DNA from: Undaria pinnatifida
Taxonomy: Eukaryota > Sar > Phaeophyceae > Laminariales > Alariaceae
DNA length: 64,000 nt
Assembly (NCBI GenBank): GCA_012845835.1
Contig: JABAKD010000014.1
Span: 6,545,396-6,609,395 of the forward strand
Direction of reading: 5' to 3'
Shown: piece after piece, positions 55,206 through 64,000 of the stretch
Layout of the letters: every line of letters begins with the position of its first letter
How positions within the stretch are numbered: position 1 is the first letter of the stretch
Program-made: the position numbers and the translations under genes
The notes under the pieces: model-generated
Told to the model about the DNA's origin: nothing
The model's database searches: none
Seen by the model: the letters and a program-made list of their open reading frames with translations, nothing else

Positions 55206-57096
55206 TCGAAATTGTTCAAAAGGATGGATAACCTACCGTAGAACGACTTGATACAACAGCAGTGAATTCCTTGCATGATGCCCATAGCGACGGCATCCAT
55301 GCCCCGCCCCGCGTAAACAACGTAATATCGGAGAGCAAATAAAATCGACTTAGAAATGCTTCCATGATTTGAGATCCGATAATAAAAGGAGTATGATATC
55401 GCCCTTCTGACGCATTTGTTTTCGTCACCGGACCAAGAGCGAAAAAAATTGAGGGGATGACACATACTCTGAGGATTGTTCGGCTTCGTCCTTGTCGACG
55501 CGCACGACCCGAATAGGCATTTTCGGTGCCGTACTAAGCTCAGGATTGTGAGCTTAGTGCAGGTATTTATCCTGGGCGAGGACCTCTTGCTTGCGGCAGG
55601 AGGCCTCATCTAATCCAATACTTACATTAAATGACAAGCAACGGAGCAGAAGAATACTACAGTAATATGAATCCGACCAATAATCCCAAGCGCTAGTCCT
55701 AAAACGAGCATGCTCGTATAAGCATCAGAGACTTCGAATCGGTAGTTCCTCGCTTCGGACGCTCAAACGGCCAGAAACGTCTTAAACGCAAAACGTGCAG
55801 CCCCTTCAGTGGGATGAGTGGTGGGTTTGTTCAATAGGTTAGCGCATATACAGTCTGTCTTCCAACCCCTTTAGAGACCCGAAACCCCTCCCTTTACTAA
55901 TGCCAAGTAACCGGTCCCCGAAAACGAGTTTCCGGTTGTAAAGGCGCTTTTGGGCGGGGTATATTATAGAGTTCCTCGAGCGAGAAGCTTCGAAGTTTAC
56001 GTACACATCGCCACCAGCATTGCTTGCAGCGGGAAGGGGGCCTTTTATTTTTCTTCTTCTTTTTGTCATCGTTTTTACTCTCCAGAGCAACTCGTAATAG
56101 CTTGCACCCTAAGCGACCTTCTGTACAAGACAAGCCGTGGTCAAAAGTGCCTTTCCTGTTCTCATCGCCGGCATTTACCTTGCGTTTGTTTTGATCGCGC
56201 AAAGGGTTCAACATTCCCACTTTCAGCTTTTTGTTCCCTTTTGATCGGGTTTCGTGTGTGCACCCCTGATGCAGAACGGGCTTTAACGGGTGCCGCAAAA
56301 TCAGGCCCAATTCTATGTATCATATATGCATTGCTTGCTTTTTCTGGTCGACAATGTCTAGGACCACTCATAATGGCGAATAGAGGGGAAGCCCAAAGGA
56401 AGAGGAATCGACCAAAGGAACATACGTTTTCATTTGGAAGAAAAAATATAGTATTATTACGTTCTTTTTTTTCCGGGAATATTTATAGGTCTATATATAT
56501 TCTAAGTTGAAAATCGAACAAAAAGGGAGGTACTTTTTCAAGTGTACTTTTGTGTAGACTTAACTAACGTGTCACACAGGGGGTCTTCGCAACCACAGAG
56601 GTGAATACATCCACCTGCATACCCGCGCGTCTTTGCGCCCGTACAAAGGTCGGTCAACACGGCAATCAATGTCCCACCCCCGACTGATTGCAGCACACTC
56701 AAATTACACCGGCATCGAGACCATATACGTACTTCGAAGTATGTACCACAATTTGTGTGCCCGAAGGCAACCAATGACAAGGGAAGACCTGTTCCTCGTG
56801 GTTTCTGCTCCCCCCCTACGCGTATCTTCCTAGGCATTGCTTCTGCTGCCCTCGGTTCTCGACATATAAAAAATGCCACGCCTAAATGCAGCACAAGATG
56901 GGGGCATGAATACCCCTCCCCCTCCCCCCTGTGCGCCGTCTCGAAAGGGGTGCGTGGTCAATGGTCAAATGACTAAGGCAAGCAGCAAAACTGAGCACGC
57001 CCCCCGTCCCCGCCCCCTGTACACGCCTACCCACTACTATTTATAGAGTGTATACAGCCCGTCATGTGTTCTCGCCCCCCTCCCCCCCCTCCTTAC
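55206..57096. other. Spacer without a supported gene
   Basis: A minus-strand frame over 54947-55609 is open but looks like no known family and crosses repeats. 'aggaggcctcatc.aatc.a' with 'cttacattaa' at about 55598-55632 recurs at about 40864-40903, so a dispersed repeat is present. 'caaatgactaaggcaagcag' at about 56964 matches the phrase at about 38389. Confidence 0.5.
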
Positions 57097-57620
57097 GCGC
57101 CTACTTGTATTAACATTGTCTGCAGCCCCTCGAAGTTTCCCCCCCCCGTATTTTCCTACACGCCACTGTGTTCGATACAACATATCCATGTAGAGCACAG
57201 CAGGGGGGTATCAACGCCCCCTGACTTCTCCCCCTACTCCGCTCCTTGCATTCCTACAGGTGACTAGGAACACGCGCTTACCCACTACTAGTATTAATAT
57301 TGTCGACAGCTCCTCGCAGTCTCCCCCCCCCCTGTATTCCTACACGCCAGTGTCTGATGCAATATATCCGAATAATGCACAGCATGGGGGCATCAATGCC
57401 CCCTAACTTCTCCCCCCCCCCCCTCTTTGCATTCCTACAGGTGACCAGGAACACGCGCTTACCCACTGCTAGGATTATCGTCTGCAGCCCCTCGGAGTCT
57501 TCCCTCCCCTTGTCCTTTTACACGCCACAGTGTCCGATACAATGTGTCCGAATAGAGCACAGGATGGGGGCGTCAAAGCCCCCAAACTTCTCCCCCTCCC
57601 CCCCTCTTTACATTCCATCA
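57097..57620 (+). repeat. Three tandem ~180-bp satellite units
   Basis: Each unit has 'ttaa.attgtctgcagcccc', a C/T run, 'tacacgccac.gtgt.cgat', 'gagcacag.atgggggc' and a small hairpin (gggggcatcaatgccccc in unit 2), then a C-rich run and 'cattcctacaggtgac'. Unit anchors are at about 57114, 57294 and 57475. Confidence 0.85.
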
Positions 57621-58091
57621 TGTCAATAGAAACCCCATGGTCGCAATACAGTTGAAGTGCGAGCATCTGCTACTACTACGGTAACGATGTGTTCGGTTTT
57701 TTGTGGTCACTGATGAAAGTCGTGGCCAAGTTTCGTCACTGATATTTGGGAGAGTCTAGTGTTACACATGGTCTAGACGTGTGGAAGCCATCTGTGGTAT
57801 CACTGCGAAAAAGAAGCTCAAGCTTCCACCCTCTACGGTAGCGGTGTGGCCGATATATATCGCTATGTAGCCACGAATGTTTCAGAGCATCTATAATATA
57901 CCCCATGTGACTATACCAAAACCTTAGCCAGAGCTGATTCATTACCATCTTCCCCCGCCCCCACTCAAAATTCGCGACGCTTTACAGCGGAAGGTGCCTG
58001 TAACACACTTAGACTAGACTTGTACAACCATGGTGTTTCATATGCAAGAAACGCTTGAAACGGGGAGTTCAAATAGGCAGGCATTCATCCA
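57621..58091. other. Spacer, no gene seen
   Basis: No exon or known repeat is recognised apart from short palindromic words. It lies downstream of the minus-strand Gln-rich exon and may hold its 3' untranslated region. Confidence 0.45.
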
Positions 58092-58983
58092 TCATACGAC
58101 CCAGCTGTGACCGTCGTCGTGCTCTGGAAAAAGTGCCTCGAGCTCATCTTCAAAGTCTTCGTCGTTTGCAGGGTAGCTCTCTCGCCGTTGCTGCGGTGGT
58201 GGCGATGGCAGTGGCATCGATGGAGATGGGGGGGAGGGCGGTGATGGGGGTGGTGACACCGCTTGTGTTGATGGGGAGAAAGATTGAGCAGAGCAGTTCA
58301 ATTGATGCTGCTGCTGCTGCTGGTGGGGGTGGTGTTGAGGGTGTGGGTGGTAGCGGTGTTGCTGGTGAGGTCGGTAGTGGTTGGGTGTCTGCTGATGGAA
58401 GTGCTGCTGCTGCTCCAGCTGTTGCTGCTGTTGCAGGTGGTAGTGCTGCGGTTGCAGGTGGTGTGGCTGCTTGTATTGGTGCGGCAGCTGCTGCTGCTGG
58501 AAATGCATCTGTTGATTATGGTATTGTTGTTGTTGCTGCTGCTGTTGCTGGAGATACTGCTGATGGTGTTGTTGCTGCGGCTGCGAGTACGGGTATGGGT
58601 GGTACTGCTGGTGGTGGTGCAGCTGCTGCTGCTGGTACGGCTGCTGCTGGTACGGCTGCTGCTGGTATTGCTGTTGACACTGCAGCTGATGGTACTGCTG
58701 CTGTTGGTACTGCTGCTGTTGGTACTGCTGCAGCTGATGGTGGTGCTGCTGGTTCCGGCCACGTTGGAGTTGCTGTTGGTAGAAATGATGCGGCTGGCGC
58801 TGCTGCGGGTGGTGGTACTGCTGGTACTGTTGGCGCTGCTGGCGCTGCCACTGGTGCTGCTGCTGCTTCCGATTGTACTCCTGTTGTTGCTGCTGCGGCT
58901 TGCGCTGGTACTCCTCCCGTTGCTGCTGCTGTTGCTGCTGCCTCCGCTGATACTCTTCCTGATTCTGCATCTCCTTCCGCTGC

Positions 58984-59017
<34 letters not shown>

Positions 59018-59226
59018 CATCCCCATCCTTCTTCAGCTGCTGGTGCTGATGCTCCCGTTGCTGTTCCTGCTCCTGCTGCCTCTCGTCCTCCTCCTCCTTC
59101 GCCGCCTTCTGCACCTTCTCCGTCGACGCCACTGTCACGGGTGGGGCCAAGGAGGGCGGGCCCATTCCCTCACCCTCGTTAACGGCGCTGTCACTGTCCT
59201 GGAAGATCAGACCCAAGAAAAGCTGA
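58092..59226 (-). CDS. Gln-rich protein, terminal exon
   Basis: On the minus strand an acceptor at the ctttttcgctcag word (just above 59226) opens a frame of about 378 residues to TGA at 58092-58094. It begins LFLGLIFQDSDSAVNEGEG, continues with an acidic Lys/Glu stretch, then about 230 residues dominated by Gln, His and Tyr (QQYQQ, HHPQQ repeats), a Ser/Pro-rich stretch, and an acidic end (DEDFEDELEALFP, then EHDD). Poly-Gln with an acidic tail is typical of transcription co-activators or RNA-granule proteins, but no folded domain is visible and I cannot name it. The minus frame is preferred because it gives non-repetitive ends at both sides, while the plus frames give only Ala/Gly or Leu runs. 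Upstream exons were not found. The CTG/CAG repeats make length variation likely. Confidence 0.6.
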
Positions 59227-60515
59227 GCGAAAAAGACACTCGAAAGCGCCACGTTTTCGGGCCGGCCCATCTCCTGAGGGGGGAAGGAGGAGGGGGAGAC
59301 AAGGAGCGGGATGGGGGGGAGTGGGGCGAGGGGCCCGGGGCAGGGGGGGTGGGGAAGTGGGAATGTGGAACTATGGCGGGAGAGGGTGGACGAAGCAGAG
59401 AAAAACTCAAAATTCGGTACAGGACAACTACGGCAAGAAGCAGAAATGCCGGCCCTGGCTGGATCCTACACAATGTATATCAGGTTTTCAATAAATTGCA
59501 CCCGAATTTAATATTTTCTCGTGGAATCTTAGCCTGGCATTTTTAACAGTAGTTTTTTAGCAGGAAGGTGTTGACAAGTTTATGGGGTTTCCGTTTTACC
59601 ATTCAATGTCGCCCAAGACACGAAACTACACGTACCTGGCAAGTTGGTATTCGAAAAAAGTGTCGTTTTGCCATTTGCACTACTGTGTCGCGAATATCAG
59701 TTCTTAACCGCACTCATGTTGATGGGGAAATAACTACGTCAAAATAGCGTGGAAATTGTTTTGGCGTATGTATGTATGCTAGCACTCTTTGGCCAGATAA
59801 AGCGTTTTCTGAATTGCGGAACTCTTTGACCCAATAGTATGGGGACATCTCTACGATACAACGCCTCGAACGTGGCGAATTCAAGCTGTTAATTGCTGAA
59901 GACAGTCATGATGTTTTTCCGTCGTCGAAGCGGACGATCTGTCGTCGAAATCTTAAATAATGTTGTTGTGTTTTCTTGATTTTCCACAATACTTTTCAAT
60001 TATTCTACACCCGTTATTGTGAAGGTATTCGTGGGATACTAGAAGTCAGTTTGACCACTTGCAAAATGTTAACCAATAGCTTACCCAAACTAAGCCTAAT
60101 AACACTCTCCCCCCCCTGAAACGGCGGGATAACATGTCGGCCGGGTATACGGGGGGACGTGTCAATATCCAAGCGGTTTCATTTCCTGGGAATACTGGAG
60201 AGAGTACTCTTCAAGTTCGACATGGGGAAAGTCTGAACAGTATATTATGGTGGATGGTGGGACTCGAATCCCCGACCCAAAAAACCCATGGTCTGTCGAC
60301 GACGCCATTTGCTAAGGTATTAGTGGGGCACTGGAAGTCCGTTTGACCACTTGCAAAAGGTTTACCAATAACTTACCCAAACTACGCCTTATAACACTCT
60401 CCCCCCCTGAAACGGCGTGATAGCAGGTCGGCCGGATTGGATTGGAAACCCATTGTGATTTCACGCGCAGGTTCTTGTTCTGCCGACGACGTCATATTGT
60501 AAACGTATTGGGCAG
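59227..60515. other. Spacer with a direct repeat, no gene supported
   Basis: Two copies of a ~125-bp block lie at 60018-60146 and 60312-60436 ('gtttgaccacttgcaaaa', 'acccaaact.cgcc.tataa', 'cactctcccccc', 'ctgaaacggcg'). Between them is a tRNA T-arm-like word on the minus strand (60255-60270). Confidence 0.5.
60018..60436 (+). repeat. Pair of direct repeats about 125 bp long
   Basis: Copy 1 is 60018-60146 and copy 2 is 60312-60436, same strand, with single-base changes and small indels. The following 'gtcggccgg' and, further on, 'gacgacg.cat.tt' words recur too, so the duplicated unit may be about 290 bp. Confidence 0.8.
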
Positions 60516-60646
60516 GGACACAGAATGCCCCCTGCAGGTCTGCCAATTGAGCAGGTCCTCGGAGAGTACTCACTTTCTCAGCCTTCGTAGAGACGTAGCT
60601 TTTGAACAGTTTCCACCAGAGCCCCGCACGGCTTCTGAGATCGGAG
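60516..60646 (+). CDS. Weak candidate exon with a hairpin at its donor
   Basis: Between an attgggcag acceptor and a gtaagt donor one frame is open (DTECPLQVCQLSRSSES, then THFLSLRRDVAFEQFPPEP). The donor lies in a perfect 6-bp stem (CGGAGG 60642-60647, CCTCCG 60654-60659) with GTAAGT largely in the loop. No partner exon and no known family were found, so confidence is low. Confidence 0.2.
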
Positions 60647-61251
60647 GTAAGTGCCTCCGATCAGTTTCCGGACTATCCCGAATATAAACCGCCAACCTTA
60701 TCATACGAAATCAATCCAAAAAATCTCAATTCGGATAATTGCAGGCCTTTCGAGGCCGTATCTTAACATCAGCTCTTGTAAATCCGATAATTTTTTTTGT
60801 TTTATACCAAGGCCCCATGGGATTGTCCATCGTCTTTTTTCCCGTCGAGTTAAAATCGTGTTTTTTGGTGGGGGGAGGGGGGTTAGAACTCCTCAGGCGA
60901 GACGAGCCGCTAAAACCAATTCGGTCGCACGTACCCTACCGTAGCAAGCATGCTGCGCGTCTTTCGGTAGTGCAGTTAAATTGGCGTACAAACGCGAAAC
61001 GAACATTAAAATACCCACGACGGAACCAAGGGCGGGTAGCACTCCTAGACTCGGCGCGGCAAAGTATCAACAAGAGCTCCTCATTCCACCCTTCAATACT
61101 ATCGGGGAATCGGGCGAGCTCCCCCGCCGACTTTCGCCGACATGATGCATGTGTTGGCCTGCCACCGCGGAGTACCGACGGGCGAGGGGATACTGTACCA
61201 GCGGTGAAAGAGTCAACCCCATTTCATAACGCCCACATGTTTTTTTCTCAC

Positions 61252-61371
61252 CGCCAACGTGATGTACTGGCGTCCCTTTTGAATGCCGATCGCATCGAGA
61301 TACGCTTCGAACACAAAGCCGAAGCTCCCGAACTCTTCCGGGTTTCCACCGTTCTTTACGAACTCCAGTTT
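61252..61371 (-). CDS. Phase-0 exon of an unrecognised protein
   Basis: On the minus strand, between a gtgcgcag acceptor and a gtgaga donor, exactly 40 codons are open and phase 0 at both ends. The protein is KLEFVKNGGNPEEFGSFGF, VFEAYLDAIGIQKG, RQYITLA. Composition and splice signals look like a genuine coding exon. A decayed copy of its start is present upstream at 61750-61810. It is on the same strand and in compatible phase with the EF-hand-like exon at 63318-63548, so both could belong to one gene with a 1.95-kb intron; that link is inference. Confidence 0.5.
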
Positions 61372-61559
61372 CTGCGCACGCACAGACATAATCGCCGCCA
61401 TGAAGCACACAGCGAGGCGGGAATGATTATGAGGGGTGGAAATCACCAAGTTATAGCCCATTTTACGTTTGACAGAAAAAAATAGTAGTTTCGTGCGAGA
61501 CCAAGGTTGGAAGTTCAACTTTTGTGCAATTATGAAAAATAAAAATACACTCCAGCTGT

Positions 61560-61605
61560 GAGATCGAATATTTTGTCGAAACTCATCTTTGCAAGCTGTG
61601 TGTGA
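61560..61605 (+). repeat. 'ctcatctttgcaagctg' dispersed word
   Basis: One of four places with 'actcatctttgcaagctg', the others near 9758, 25530 and 40345. The last three are preceded by 'agggtcgat' and followed by cgc/cgt. It is probably the conserved end of a transposable element. Confidence 0.6.
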
Positions 61606-61749
61606 TTTGCACGTTGTATGAACATGATATGGACTACGAGGTACACGCCATACAGATAACTCTTCTTTCTAATTTGTTCAAAAAAAAACGAAGAAAATAT
61701 GAACCCTATCTTACTGCTATGCCTACTGCAAAGCAAAGACGAACTTCTT

Positions 61750-61810
61750 GTTGGTTTCTGAGCTCTTTCCGCATCTCCGCCGTTCTTCACGTACAGGAGG
61801 GGGCGCGCTC
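61750..61810 (-). pseudogene. Decayed copy of the exon at 61252-61371
   Basis: On the minus strand it encodes PLLYVKNGGDAERAQ against KLEFVKNGGNPEEFG in the real exon. It lies about 390 bp upstream in the direction of transcription, within the putative intron. Confidence 0.65.
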
Positions 61811-62138
61811 TCAACAGTGCCTTCGGCAAGTGCCAGTCCAATACATACCGGCACTATTCAGGGCACCTGCACTATCGGATAGGAAGGTACCCCCGTTTTT
61901 CACTAGACTAATATATTTGAGCCGGTCGCACGAGTGACTCTGTGTACCTCACGGACGAAAAGAGTTTACGCGATGTGCTTGGCACAGCGTGGCTAATTAT
62001 TGCGTTGCGGGTTCATGCCGCCAAACTGGAAATAGCACCAAACCTTACGACCGCAACAAAGGATCGGGGGATCACTCGCATTGCGAGTGATTCCGGGCCA
62101 CAGAAAAAAAATGCCCAAAAAAGGGGGCCCCCTATCGT

Positions 62139-62535
62139 AGCCTGGGTCGAGACCCCCTATCGTAGCCTGGGTCGAGACCAAGGCTACGATAGGGGGACGA
62201 CAGGGGGGAATCCCCCTTTCACCGCCGCCGGGTTTCCACCGCAAGGATTGGAGGCGTGCTGCCATGGAGGCGCACCACCTCTTGTCTTCGAGGCTCCTCA
62301 ATTTCGGAGCTCAACACCTCTCCCGAGAATTGATTTGGAGAAGTATATAACTGCTATGATACTACCCCGGGATGAAAAATCCCATGGCCGAGGTACACAA
62401 CCCGAGAATCACAAGAAAACAAAAAAATGGTTTGAACTCCGACGAGATGATGGGTTAAGAAGCCCCCCCGTCATTCAAAAAGCATTTCACATGAAAAAAA
62501 ATGCTGTGGTACACTTTTTTCGTAGCTTATACCTC
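62139..62535 (+). mobile_element. TIR element family A, rearranged left end
   Basis: The family interior is clear ('ctcctcaatttcggagctca', 'ttgatttggagaa', 'cccatggcc', 'cattcaaaaagca'). The left end has 'cccctatcgtagcctgggtc' twice in direct order (62131, 62155) and once inverted (62176-62195), giving a small hairpin. A degraded second copy or fragment follows at 62545-62690. Confidence 0.7.
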
Positions 62536-62946
62536 TTTGTTTTGTATGGCAAGGCCACGGGGTTGCTTGTGTCCGGCTGCAGCGGTTTCACATCGCCCAA
62601 AATCTGTTTTTTCGGGTGATTCGATACAGCTTCTGAATATGTTATGAGCTTCGGAAAAGAAACGGTGCACATGTCTACCGTACGTAGCATGTCTCGTGAT
62701 GAAAGAGAGACCGTTTCGGAGAGATATGTTTGCAATGACTGTGCCATACTGTTTGAAGTTGTTGTGGGCTTTAGGTAGCAAATAGAACAACCTATTGATT
62801 GTGGGGGAAGTTCGGAAATGTGTGGGCGGAGAGCCATAGAAAGAAGTACTACTTGTTTTACTGCTTTACGGAAGGGTGTATTCGATTCCCATCGGGACTT
62901 CATCTCTGCGCTACATTGTCGGGGGGGAAAAATAACATTGATAAAC

Positions 62947-63270
<324 letters not shown>

Positions 63271-63317
63271 GTACCAATTTTGACCAATGCAAATGCTTCA
63301 ACCAACACGGCTCTCAC

Positions 63318-63548
63318 CACATCCTCGTAGAACGGCGTGATCGCATGTAGCCCGATCTGTCCCGTCCCAGCCTCGTCGGCCAATTGGAAGCAGTACTCCA
63401 GGTCCCGTTCCGTAAACTCTCCAGAGGTCAAGGCTTCCTCGCACACGCAAAACCATACCCACGCACTATACTCCATTTCTTGCCCGTACCCTCCCATGGT
63501 GGATGACGATGTGAAACCTCCGGCTCCAGACAACTCCGGGCGGGGACA
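63318..63548 (-). CDS. EF-hand-like exon, resembles PP2A B'' regulatory subunits
   Basis: On the minus strand a gaccgcag acceptor and a gtgaga donor bound 77 codons, phase 0 at the end. The protein reads MGGYGQEMEYSAWVWFCVCE, EALTSGEFTERDLEYCFQLA, DEAGTGQIGLHAITPFYEDV. The order 'tyr-x-x-trp/phe...E...L-E-Y-x-F-x-L-x-D-x-x-G-x-G-x-I...F-Y-E' matches the EF-hand region of PP2A B'' subunits (PPP2R3/TON2 group) as I remember the pattern; the match is by eye. The loop has only some calcium ligands (D, T, Q), so calcium binding may be weak. An ATG lies inside the exon, so a start here is possible. Only part of the gene is visible. Confidence 0.45.
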
Positions 63549-64000
63549 CTGCGGTCGCATCCCCTTGTCAATAACCCTATTATCGATGTGAGGTAGGCAG
63601 AGGAGTGATGTTGCGGGAAGGGGGACGGGCGATCGGGGGGGGGTACCCATTGATATGCACGGCCGTGGTATCTAGGGGGGGGGGGATGTATCAATTTCAT
63701 GCATAATGGCCGTAGACCCTTGTACTCCTACAATGTTGGGACGGAGCACGTCGGGATTTTTACCCACCAGGCAAGCATTGCTTGCACCAAGCGCGAAGAA
63801 GCGTCCCCCCCCCCCCGTGATGTTTTCGGCGAGTCGCATGAAGGGCGAGCTACATCCTACTCAAAGAACCACTTGTGTTCAACTAGGCGGACTGCCGCAT
63901 CTTGTGCGTACATTCTTGCTTGTCGGATACGACAGCTTCAAATTAATTAATTTTTTTTCTTGTGTGTGTGACCACCGTTCGGGGCGGAGAGACGGGGGGG
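63549..64000. other. Window end, no gene seen
   Basis: G and C homopolymers (63637-63647, 63675-63686, 63806-63817) and a 'catgcat.atggccgtagac' word that also occurs near 16733 and 38913. No exon is supported. Confidence 0.5.

Noticed and set aside
58055-59546. Plus-strand Ala/Gly-rich and Leu-rich proteins
   Set aside because: They are shadow frames of the minus-strand Gln-rich exon; their ends are repeat-like and give no plausible domains.
60236-60310. tRNA gene on the minus strand
   Set aside because: A T-arm-like word (ggggattcgagtccc) and a CAT triplet are present, but I could not pair an acceptor stem or a D arm, and it lies within a duplicated block. At most it is a tRNA-derived fragment.
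60018-60436. CRISPR-like direct repeats
   Set aside because: There are only two long diverged copies, with no short regular repeat-spacer pattern, in a eukaryotic context.

Overview
The window is nuclear DNA of a eukaryote with few genes and many repeats. The evidence is split genes with GT-AG introns (donors mostly gtgag/gtaag, acceptors pyrimidine tract plus CAG), long intergenic stretches, several hundred bases of microsatellite at single loci, CCCTAA-type telomere-like repeats, a Ty1/copia LTR element and many small TIR elements. The style (intermediate GC, many short exons, introns of about 0.1-2.5 kb) would fit a brown alga or another photosynthetic stramenopile. That placement is inference from style, not from a marker gene.

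Layout. 1-2358 has no recognised gene. 2359-about 11420 and 18090-about 27270 are two copies of one roughly 9 kb segment. Fainter homology runs on to about 13.5 kb and 30.5 kb. The copies are separated by 6-7 kb of low-complexity DNA and a run of exactly 500 N (17590-18089). Each copy holds an unknown gene with an Asp/Ser-rich acidic N-half and a Lys/Glu-rich C-terminal exon. Copy 1 is broken in the last exon and copy 2 in the first part, so neither reads through intact. Copy 2 also carries an 0.89 kb foldback element that copy 1 lacks.

32376-48856 (+) is the best-supported gene: fifteen exons that join in frame into a 647-residue RCC1-BTB-BACK protein. It has seven GxNxxGQLG blades, then a BTB fold, then a BACK-like tail. 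Its introns contain repeated decayed copies ('echoes') of the neighbouring exon ends, plus microsatellites, telomere-like repeats, TIR elements and a poly-A-ended SINE-like family.

48857-64000 is mostly repeats. It includes an internally deleted copia element with 287-bp LTRs and a perfect 5-bp target duplication (51434-53465), several TIR and tandem-repeat families, a Gln-rich protein exon on the minus strand (58092-59226), and two minus-strand exons (63318-63548, EF-hand-like; 61252-61371, unknown) that may belong to one gene running past the region I can follow.

No tRNA, rRNA, CRISPR array or prokaryote-style operon was found. Exon calls rest on splice signals, phase and protein likeness read by eye; transcript data would be needed to confirm them.
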